The position numbers were made by a program, and so were the translations under genes. Of a stretch of 64,000 nucleotides of DNA, positions 12,001 through 20,400 are shown in pieces. Source of the stretch: Apostichopus japonicus (taxonomy: Eukaryota > Echinodermata > Holothuroidea > Aspidochirotida > Stichopodidae); assembly GCF_037975245.1 (NCBI RefSeq), contig NC_092568.1:5089501-5153500 (forward strand), read 5' to 3'. The stretch's first letter is position 1. Each line of letters opens with the position of its first letter. The notes beneath the pieces were generated by a model. The model was not told the DNA's origin, made no database searches, and was given only the letters and a program-made list of their open reading frames with translations.

Positions 12001-13797
12001 AGAGCCTGTTTACTGTATAACTTCAAACTGGAAAAGAGCAAAAGAAAGCTTGGGATAGATTGGGATTTGTAACTAGGAACCTCAGGATTACTAGCCCTGT
12101 GTTCTATCTGTCTGCAGACATTCTTGCATCTGTAGTGCTCAATGAACACACTTCAGAACTATCCAGTCCTTAGTTGGTGGCCAACACTTTCTTGCCATAT
12201 TTCTTTGCTGGGTGGGCTAGTCAGAAGCCACGAGTACCTTGCATACCTTGTATTAACCAGGGGACACTCCTCAATGTCTCTTCCAGTTTAATTACAATTC
12301 CTCATTCTGTTTTCCGTTGATTCATTAACTTCAACTGTATAACTTTCGCTAGCATTGTTCCTTTCCTGTTTTCGTCCATTTCTGTAGAAAGTAATGCTTA
12401 GAATGCGAAAATGTCAGTCGAGTTTGAAGAAAGGGAGCAAGGTGCCTTTAAATGCTACAGCCGTCCTTGAGCTCTATCTGGTCTCAGATTTGATACTTTG
12501 GGCAGCAAAGTGAGTAATTGTTTTTCTGGGTTTTTTTTTTTTGTTCTCTTAAAGTATTTATTTATTTACAATATTCCTCAAAAATAGATGTTCTGGTTTT
12601 AAAAATAATAAGAAATAACTAGAAAGATGTTGGTTTGATGAATTATATGCCCAAATATGATATTTATACGTCATGTGGATGGTTTTATTGGTGTGTGTGT
12701 GAAGGCCAAAGGTTTATTATAATGTCAATGTCGGTTGTCATAGTTTCATAAAAAACAACCTTTTTTTTGTGGATAAAACTTGGTGATATATGGTCACCTA
12801 AGAAAATAATGTTTCCATGGTAACGGTTGCAAAATATTTACAAACGCTGACTCAAAGAGCAACTGCTTGTGTCTACACTGTGTATTCATTATTAGATGTA
12901 TGTAAACCTTATAGTCATAAATGTATTTTTATAAAGATGTAATAACGGTCTTTTCCATCGAGGGTGCACAGCTGACAAAAACTTGTAATTTTACTTTTGG
13001 ATAGGGTAACGAGAAGCCTGGTGATTGCCGGGAGTAAACCTAAAGATGGATCTGATGTTGGGGTTAAGGTGGTCAATGCCGGAATTGCAAATTTAACAGC
13101 AACGACCAAGACAGACTGCGCCAACAAGTAAGTCAATTTCAAAATATGTCGGCGTTTACATTTTTCGCACTGATGAGGACCTTGGCCCTATGATGGGATT
13201 GGTCGCCAGAAAGTTTGGCTTTTAATTACCGTGATCAATTATATTATTCCATTGAGTGTAGACAAGTCCAGCAGAGCTCTGTTCTTATATGACAACTATT
13301 TGTAACTTAACACAGCTCTCCTAGGACAAAATACATAGAAAGGTCGTTAGTTGGGATAATTTCTTTGCCGTTTTCATTTGCAAAGATGTTAATAGCAATG
13401 AGCAGTGTTTTAATAAGCATATTTGAACACAATATTATCATACAGAGTTGTGGTAGATACATTTGATGCTTCATGCAGAACTGGGGGTTGCTATAATTAT
13501 ATACAGCACCATTCCATTAAAAATTGCACACTTTCGTAAAAGAGAAATATGCAGAATTCCAGACCACTAAAATGCAAGTTCTCTTTTCAATTCTTATTAT
13601 ACCTGTTTTCTCTTTTCCTTGTTTTCTGTTCACTAATTATGTTTTTTTTTGCTATCTTTCATTAAATCAGGTTGCTGAGTCTAATGGAGGAATACCGTAA
13701 TGTCTGGCTCAAGACCTGCCACCCTTCTGGCCTTTTGGAATCACTTTCTTTCTTTGGCTGCATCTTGGATAAACTGGTCCCACAGCAGACCACATAG
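3..13797 (+). CDS. Family 20 glycoside hydrolase (hexosaminidase-like), 5' partial
   Basis: Coding exons are 3-95, 874-1048, 2285-2565, 3532-3603, 4685-4735, 5904-5968, 6671-6811, 7407-7632, 9170-9216, 9894-9935, 10204-10393, 10869-11120, 12388-12509, 13005-13127 and 13671-13797 (stop TAG). Every junction is GT-AG and all phases close, giving 668 residues; the N-terminus lies outside the window. Residues 1 to about 85 are Ser/Thr/Pro/Glu-rich, like a stalk. Residues about 90-183 resemble the GH20b domain that precedes the barrel. A barrel follows, with the family-typical segment ISDWPSLAHRAVMLDMSSGR, and later motifs SPGTATWN and GCSWN resemble the barrel end of bacterial-type GH20 enzymes. 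About 140 mostly helical C-terminal residues follow. The expected role is removal of terminal beta-linked N-acetylhexosamine from glycans in the secretory or extracellular space. The active-site Asp is replaced (see the exon at 7407), so it may be inactive. It converges on CPSF2. The family call is confident; the subfamily is not. Confidence 0.8.
96..873 (+). other. Intron of the GH20-like gene, no feature seen
   Basis: Starts with the strong donor GTAAGTTT and ends with a pyrimidine-rich acceptor. A small open frame near 425-670 has no recognisable similarity and no splice support. Nothing else is visible. Confidence 0.6.
1401..1472 (+). tRNA. tRNA-Lys(TTT)-like sequence, probably a pseudogene or SINE head
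   Basis: A perfect 7-bp acceptor stem (GGCTGGA with TCCAGCC), a D arm, a 5-bp anticodon stem around the loop CCTTTAA (anticodon TTT, Lys) and a B-box GGTTCGAATCC give a 72-nt cloverleaf. Against function: position 33 is C rather than the near-universal T, and the D stem and T stem each hold one mismatch. It lies in an intron of the GH20-like gene on the same strand. It could be a decayed tRNA gene or the head of a tRNA-derived SINE. Confidence 0.6.
1894..2085 (+). repeat. 95-bp tandem duplication
   Basis: Two head-to-tail copies, each beginning TTGGGGTGGAGATGAGG and ending near GTCATTAGTTATGT, at 1894-1988 and from 1989. They are roughly 85 percent alike. Intronic, with no coding content. 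Confidence 0.8.
3020..3330 (+). repeat. Degenerate AT-rich minisatellite
   Basis: Repeated variants of CAATGTAAACAGTATATGATA and ATATGATACATGTAAC at irregular spacing of about 50-60 bp inside an intron. A long minus-strand open frame here is a product of the repeat and its very low GC, not a gene. Confidence 0.6.
3762..3973 (+). mobile_element. Degenerate MITE, CAGCCAGTTGGGACAA family
   Basis: Left end CAGCCATTTGGGA and right end TTGTCCTAATAAGGTGG are diverged forms of the inverted ends seen intact at 16973-17179. It shares internal text such as AACAGTTCCTAAC with the copy at 59721-59876, and segments built around CAGTATGA and TACTGTCAGTAC with the family. No clean target duplication is visible. 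Intronic. Confidence 0.45.
4736..5903 (+). other. Intron of the GH20-like gene, no feature seen
   Basis: AT-rich intron between the 51-nt exon and the exon starting at 5904. Both strands show only short open frames with no recognisable motif. Confidence 0.5.
6601..6660 (+). repeat. 31-bp tandem duplication
   Basis: The block TGATGACCTTTCTACGATAC occurs twice in a row, ending 10 bp before the exon at 6671. The second copy runs into the acceptor tract. Confidence 0.75.
7407..7632 (+). CDS. GH20 exon with the active-site region
   Basis: This exon opens by completing an Arg codon after an acceptor with a long T-rich tract and ends AGG before GTAAGA. It contains DTVMFCSNEMDA, which by position corresponds to the barrel strand that normally ends in the catalytic Asp-Glu pair of GH20 enzymes. 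Here the pair reads Asn-Glu (AAC at 7564-7566, GAA at 7567-7569). The Glu that acts as acid/base is kept; the Asp that positions the substrate acetamido group is not. I made this alignment by eye. Confidence 0.7.
8030..8115 (+). repeat. About 28-bp imperfect tandem repeat
   Basis: Three imperfect units built on TAGCCCATTAATTGTTTATT and TTCCATTAACTG. Intronic and noncoding. Confidence 0.6.
8232..8363 (+). repeat. 66-bp near-perfect tandem duplication
   Basis: Two copies beginning CTTACTACCTTGTGTGATTA and CTTACCACCTTGTGTGATTA and each ending ATTATTAACAG. The very high identity marks it as recent. An 18-base C run follows at about 8490-8507. Confidence 0.85.
9412..9492 (+). repeat. TCTA/TCTG microsatellite
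   Basis: Interrupted runs of TCTATCTA and TCTGTCTG in an intron of the GH20-like gene. Confidence 0.75.
11363..11412 (+). repeat. Cluster of palindromes
   Basis: Contains the perfect 18-bp palindrome GGTTACCCTAGGGTAACC (11395-11412), the hairpin GGTTACCC-CGTT-GGGTAACC (about 11365-11384) and between them the near-palindrome AACCACCCATGGTGGGTT. It is followed by a TG run and noncoding sequence that looks like an old repeat. It lies in the intron 11121-12387. Confidence 0.75.
13671..13797 (+). CDS. Terminal exon of the GH20-like gene, running into a minisatellite
   Basis: The reading frame enters from the acceptor TTAAATCAG and ends with residues LVPQQTT and a TAG stop at 13795-13797. The last 25 or so coding bases and the stop belong to the first unit of a roughly 35-bp tandem repeat that continues to about 14024. 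The C-terminal tail and the position of the stop are therefore made by repeat DNA. Confidence 0.75.
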
Positions 13798-14024
13798 CTG
13801 CCTATTGGCTTGTCCCACAACAGCCCACATAGCTGCCTATAGGTGTGTCCTACAGCAAACACATAGCTGCCTATTGGCTTGTCCCACAAGTACATAGATG
13901 CCTATTGGCTTGACCCACAACAGACCACATTGCTGCCTATGGCTTGTCCCACAACAGACCACAAAGTTTCCTATAGGTGTGTCCCACAACAAACCTCCTA
14001 TGAGCTGGTCCCACAGCAGATAAC
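13773..14024 (+). repeat. About 35-bp minisatellite overlapping the GH20 stop codon
   Basis: About seven units of the pattern GTCCCACAACAGACCACATA plus GCTGCCTATTGGCTT. Unit 1 supplies the last codons and the TAG stop of the GH20-like gene; the rest is 3' untranslated. The final unit (GAGCTGGTCCCACAGCAGA) returns to a form close to the coding unit. Confidence 0.85.
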
Positions 14025-15787
14025 AAAATTGACTAGGTTACGTGACTCACATTCCAAAGGCTTTCATTTTACTAAATTTATGACTATACATGTGAGAATT
14101 GTATGTGATTGTTGATTTATGGGCAACATTGACATTGGTATGTACCTACACAGAGGCTGCTGAACTGAAATGTGTCATTATTGAAAATAGTCTGTCAGTA
14201 AATAATGAAGTCAGCTCTTTCCAAAGAAGATAAATGTCAAGGTAATAGGTTTAAGTCTATAATAGTTTCCAATGTTGTGTACCTTATAATGTTGTGTACC
14301 TTATAATGTTGTGTGCCTTATAATGAACTAAGAGTATTGTTAACATTCATGCGTTTGTATCTTACTTAAGAAAAAACTGCTCCACCGCTGTTCAAATCTT
14401 TTTTCTTTTTTTTGTATTAACTTGTACAAATGTCAGAATTAGTTGATAGAATTAATGTTTTTTTTTTGTATCTTTATGCTATTCATATTAAAGATAAAGA
14501 GATGATTGTCAATTTAAAAGATAATATAACAGTTCTCACTACAGCTAACATATATTTTAGCATATCTCACTTTCAACCATCGTGTCACCATCTCTGCAGC
14601 TGCTGTCTCAGGGGATTAAATAAGTTTGTAACTTTGGTGAGGCTTTACGAGTAATCATTCTTTAGAAAAATTCGGAATAGATTTCTGTTTCATGAAAGTG
14701 TTTGTTGCAAAATTAGAATGTTGTAACTGGTTGTTAGTACAGTGTAGAATAGATTCCAAAGCGCTATTAGTAATCTTCTCACTTTCCATTGAAGTAAGAA
14801 AGTCAGTCCTGATTCTTATATACAAGATGTTTCCTCCACTGAACTTGAACACAAGCATTATTAGTTTGTGAAATAGCTGAAAAGTTTCTTCATTTCCATA
14901 AATGTTACCCTCCTATGAAATACAACTATTCTATGTGTAATGTGTGATATGTCCAAATCGCCTACATTGTGAACCAAGCAGTTTAATAAACTTCTTCTGA
15001 TGTCAGCACAGAAAGTGCAGCAGAAAGAGGGAAAGTTATCCAGAGCTGAAATAAATTTAAATTTTGTTGACTCCTTTAAAGTGCAAAACTCTTGAAATTA
15101 TATGAATAGAGCCAAGGTCTAAAAGCCCTTGACAGTAGGGTGTAGCAAAATATAACCCTTGGTGGTTGATAAACTAATATATTTAAATTCAGAAGTCTAT
15201 CTCTTTTAAATAATCTATCATTTTTATTACTATACACAGGCTACTTTATTTTCTTTAAAATTATCCATTAGAGTCGTTCATTATAGCATGTTAACAGTTT
15301 TCTGTTACGCTTTAGTGTTCATATGGTCTTTATCAGTCGAAGTTAATGTTACTCTATTTTTTATAATAATTTCTAATGTTTTCATTTTCCGCTAAGCCAT
15401 ATAAGAATTCTTGGAGTCCATTTTCAAAATGTGTCATCTTGTAGATGTCTAAATATGAACTTGATAATGATACATGGGTTCAGAGATTCTTTAATAAATT
15501 TATAGATATCATAAAAACCTCTTTTGAGAAATGTTATTTTTTACTGGATGATAGATAATAACAAAGATTCACAGCTATGGAGAGAGGCCATCTTGGTCAA
15601 GGCCAAGCTATTTCTCCTTGTATGAAATACAACATTTGGTTTGTATAATAATAAGGTAAATGATAAACAAAGACAGAAAATGAATCTATTCTTATAACAA
15701 AGAATAATTTCAAAATGGTTATCCCTCGAAAAATCGCTGTTTTTTTCAAGGTATAAACCAAGCGAGAGCTAACCAGGTTGAAATCGT
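14025..15787. other. Convergent intergenic region / probable GH20 3' UTR
   Basis: No gene seen. It includes three units of a 17-bp repeat (AATGTTGTGTACCTTAT, 14271-14321) and a plus-strand AATAAA at 14985-14990 that could serve as the poly(A) signal of the GH20-like gene. The rest is AT-rich sequence without recognisable content. Confidence 0.4.
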
Positions 15788-15956
15788 AATGATGGTCAAG
15801 TGGATACAAGCAGTGGCATTAGAAGCCATGAAACCTAACGTCTGGAAGGTTGTGGGTTCAAGCCCCGACCAACTAATGTAGGATCGGCTTCTCATCCAGG
15901 AGAAATTCAGTTCTCCCATCTGAAATGGTCTTCTAAATCGTTTTTTAAAAAAATTC
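15788..15956 (+). mobile_element. tRNA-Leu-like SINE
   Basis: An A-box-like GGTCAAGTGGAT near 15793, an anticodon arm TGGC-ATTAGAA-GCCA (anticodon TAG, Leu), an enlarged variable region and a B-box GGTTCAAGCC at 15855-15864 give a class II tRNA-derived head. A short unrelated body and an A-rich end (about 15945-15960) follow. This is the organisation of a tRNA-derived SINE rather than a tRNA gene. Confidence 0.55.
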
Positions 15957-16972
15957 AAAAGAAGTTAGAACTACAAATTTGATAGCACCACCGGAAAAGC
16001 ATGTACAGTATGTAATAAGCCATTCAGCTTCTTCTACATATACATCTAATATAATTGGATTTCAGTCTTTTCAGATCAATACTATTCTGTAAAGAATTCA
16101 AATGGGACAGGTTTATTTGTACCATGATTGTTCTGTTAAGTGGGTACATCTGTGATATTTTGGGGCCAAGTTTGGTCACTGATCTATTCACATGGTTTCT
16201 TCATAATAATTCAATCAGAACACACAAAAAAACAATCACAAAAATTAGATATAATTTACAAAGTTTATTACAAAAAATCTGTATGTTTATGTTAACCACA
16301 GAAAAGAAAAAACACAGCATATAGTACTGCACTTGTGCACCATATTGAATGAATGAATGAATGGTTTAAAATTGTGTTCATTTTTGCAGCGGCCCCTAAG
16401 TTTAGTGAAGCTCAAAATTGTCCAAAATATTTCTCTGGCAGTTCTGAACCTTAAGATCATTCCCAATTATTGAGGAGTTAAAACGGCAAGATGTCTCAGA
16501 GAAGGCAACTGTTTTGATAATTCTAACATGAGTGACTATCACCAGACATTCTAGCATTATTTTTGGAACAATATTTATGATCGAAAAAGCCACTTTTCTC
16601 CTGATAAAAGGTGCATACCTGTTTGTCCCACATAACTGTCAAAAGTTGAAAAAAAATTTATTCTACAAGGCAGAAAAAAAAAACTACTTATTCATATTTG
16701 TAGCACTTTTGGTGGGAAGACCATCTACCTAGAATTTGATGAACTGGTGAGCAGTATGAAAATCTTTAAAACTATGGCTGTACCAATCATGAGGCAATTT
16801 TTGCACTTCATGGGGTAGTCAACCACCTCTGTTAACCCCACCCCCCCCCACCCACCAACACAGCCATACTCACTCCTTCGGTGAGATTACTTGTCCAATG
16901 ACCCTTACACATACAGCAGATAGAATTGAGTATCTTTCATTAAAATGAGCATCCTCAACAATGCAGCTTCCA

Positions 16973-17179
16973 CACCCAGTTGGGACAAGTTTTCCTATAC
17001 TCTAGTGTTATGTCCCGCTTCAGAGCACTCGTATTGTCAGTACGAGCAGTATGAATATCATGTTTCTATCAGGTCAAGGTTTGGAACTGTATGTACTGTC
17101 AATATCAGTGCTTTGAGAGCGTGATATTGGAGTACAGTTTAGAGAGGTATTAACATTAGGAAATTGTCCCAACTGGCTG
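16973..17179 (+). mobile_element. 207-bp hAT-type MITE with 8-bp target duplication
   Basis: The ends are CACCCAGTTGGGACAA and, inverted, CAGCCAGTTGGGACAA: 15 of 16 bases match. The flanks are an exact 8-bp direct repeat AGCTTCCA (16965-16972 and 17180-17187). Eight-base duplications with short inverted ends are typical of hAT-superfamily elements. There is no coding capacity. It sits just beyond the 3' end of CPSF2. Diverged relatives are at 3762 and 59721. Confidence 0.7.
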
Positions 17180-17350
17180 AGCTTCCATCACACCTGTATG
17201 CATATTCAGGAACCATTCCTCAAGTGAACCAAACACTCGACCGTCTCTGCCTTTCGTTTTATACTCAGCATTCTGTTCTCTGCATCGTATTAAGTTAGAG
17301 TCCTCTCCTCGTGGCACCACCACACACACACACAGAAGATGTGTTGCTTG

Positions 17351-17443
17351 TCAGATCACAGCATACTGTTCGTACAGAAGATCCCGAACCTTGAAGTAGT
17401 CGTCGCAAAGAGTCCCTTCCAAACAAAGTCTTCCAGACTCGTG
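17351..17443 (-). CDS. CPSF2: CPSF2 last coding exon
   Basis: Acceptor TTTTAATCCACAG, then 30 codons ending [10 protein letters not shown] and TGA at 17351-17353. This C-terminal tail is among the best conserved parts of CPSF100. The 3' untranslated part continues leftward for an unknown distance. Confidence 0.93.
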   Translation of the reverse strand, partial: HESGRLCLEGTLCDDYFKVRDLLYEQYAVI

Positions 17444-20400
17444 CTGTGGATTAAAACACAAGATTTGTATCTTTCATCACATGATGCGGCAAATTCCATA
17501 AACATAATCTGTCCTTGAACATGAAGGGTTTCTACACACATGAACTTGGCTTCATATGCAATTAATTCCTTAAACATGAGGATTTTGAATACCCATTTAG
17601 TTTTGGTTCCAATTCAGTCGGAGCATAAATTATTCAATTTCCACCCAATGAATATAAAGATACCACTACCATCAATGACAAATTAATGCCTTCAAGCTAA
17701 ATCATAAGTCAATAACCAGCAATTAACTCTCCCTGTACATACAGATATGTAAACAGATAAACTACTCACACGTCTGACTGCTACAGTACTGTTACACACC
17801 AGGACACCACCTGTGAACTCTGCAAGGATACCATTCCTAGTCATCACCTGCTTAACATCTTGAAACCTCGGAGCATTGACAAAGACTTGAGAATGACCAG
17901 TCTCCTGAATAATAAAGATTGGTTCAGAGTATTAGTCTGACTAATAATGTAAGCAGTTTTAATACCCTCCTCTTGCTCCTACATAGAGCAGTATGTGTCA
18001 CACCCTAACAAGCCTACTTAACATCTTGAAATCTCGGTGCATTGACAAAGACTTGAGAATGACCAGTCTCCTGAATAATAAAGATTGGTTCAGAGTATTA
18101 GTCTGACTAATAATTTAAGCAGTTTTAATACCCTCCTCTTGCTCCTACATAGAGCAGTATGTGTCACACCCTAACAAGGCTGTATAAAATCATTCGTGGA
18201 TTACACAAATTCCTTCAATATTATGTAGAAAAATGTCATATTCTGTGACATCTATCATTTTCAATCGCCAATATTGTCATTGTTTATTCTAATCTACTTT
18301 TCTTTCATTGTCCATGGATTTTCTCAACACCAAAGGTAGAAAGTAACGTTTGTCAGAGACAATCATAGCTGTCTTAAAACTGTTTGCAAGGAACACTTTT
18401 TTTCACAATATAAACTGTTTAAAGTGGGGCACTTGAAATACTATGGGTCACTTGAGTGACAACATGTGCACAAATAAAGATCTTCCTCAGACGGGCTGAG
18501 CCTTATAAATTGTGCACTGTGATGACTTTTACAGAAGGAGAGAAAGTGATATTTCCATCGGAAGCTTACAACCCTGTCAAATTCACGAGAGGTGAAACTT
18601 TAGGGCCTGCCCTCCTTCTACTCCCTCCCTCACCCCTCCCCTATCCTCCCCTGCCTGTAGTGTCCTCATTAAATTCCTAATGATACATCTGACCATACAC
18701 AATAAACTTACCTCACTAACAGACACAGCATCCAGAGTAGCAATCCTGTCGTCTGCTTTTTTCTTCTTCATTTCAAGGCCTGAGGATCAAATAATGCACA
18801 AACTTTATCAGTCAAAGCAAAATGAGTTTAAAAAGTAAACATGTCTAGGCAAGTAATCTAACTAAACTGGTATGAAGTGGTAATGCCATGTACCAAGCAC
18901 ACATGTTGTACCCCTGTTGTATTGACTACTTAAAATATGGTAAGAAGGGAAATTAATGTAACCAAGCACTACGGTACCAGGATGACATTCTGGGATAATA
19001 TTCAAATGATACACACTCACTCATACAAGAGACAAAAGAAAAACTTATATCCATACTTAAATACAGAAGGCAAGGGGTTATGTTTGGCAAGGGCTTACGT
19101 TTGGCAAGGGCTTACGTTTGGCAAGGGCTTACGTTTGGCAAGGGCTTACGTTTACCAAGGGCTTACGTTTGGCAAGGGCTTACGTTTGGCAAGGGCTTAC
19201 CTTTGGCAAGGGCTTACGTTTGGCAAGGGCTTATGTTTGGCAAGGGCTTATGTTTGGCAAGGGCTTGCGTTTGGCAAGGGCTTACGTTTGAGAAGGGCTT
19301 ATGTTTGGCAGGGCTTATGTTTGGCAAGGGCTTATGCTTGGCAAGGGCTTACGTTTGGCAAGGGCTTATGTTTGGCAAGGGCTTATGTTTGGCAAGGGCT
19401 TTCTGCCCACATGGACCTTTGCATCATGGCAGAAGGTTCAATAGAATTATATCAATAAAGATTCCAGCCCAATTTTACAAAGCATATTCCTAGTGATGTA
19501 CTGCCTAATCATTTCATTTGTACACTGCCCCAAGGCAACAACTGGAAACCCCCACACAATCCTGATGAATACCTTCTTTCTATTCCTTTCTCCCCTATTC
19601 TACATTTTCATATAAAATACAAACTATTTCTACCTTCAACTAGCAAGCAAACTATCATTAGAAGACCTAGCACCTCCCTACCAACTCCTTTATTTCTTTA
19701 TACCCCCATCTATCTATCTGGACAATCATTTCAAATTCTGATCCTCGGAGGGTCAGAGATGACAGTTACCTGGAGCAGTGGTTTCCATCTCCGTCTCCTC
19801 CTCTTCCTCCAGCATGAGTGACCTGCCTCCGGTTTCCAGGTCAAGCTGACCGTCTATCCAGGTCAGCTCAATATCTTTAGCTTTCTGGAAATCCAAGGAG
19901 CTGACCAAGGAATCTTTGAGCTTTACCTGGTTTACAGAAATCAGAGGCACAAACAGCAGTGAAAATGTCACATTCACAGATAACGAGTGACAGGTGCAAT
20001 TTTAAAGTGAGACGAGATACTTAATGCATGTGATATCACATTTCTATGGGAGTTTTTCGTTCTCCCAAGAAACAGACTCAGAAGAAAGTTTTATGTGGTT
20101 AAGAGAAGTCAGTGACACCTTGAGAGTAAGAGTTGTAGGTATAATTCAAAATGTGTAGAGGAACTAAGCACAAGAACTATGACTATTCTATGTGAGTTTG
20201 AACAATAAACAGAATCGCAACATCCCTAGGCTTCCTCTAGGGTGACCGATCTCTCTCTTTCTAAGAGTAACCAAAAAAAAGCTGATAAGACACACACCAG
20301 CAGAGCACTGCACTAATGCTTATCTTTATTCAACAAGTTTTGAGTATAAAATCTACAATTAACCAAAATTGACAGGAAACTGATCACAATGTCTACTGCC

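Noticed and set aside
18937-19493. Long plus-strand open frames (173 and 137 codons) with periodic [16 protein letters not shown]-like peptides
   Set aside because: They are translations of a 17-bp minisatellite inside a CPSF2 intron; the peptide period of 17 residues follows from the unit length. There is no splice or homology support.
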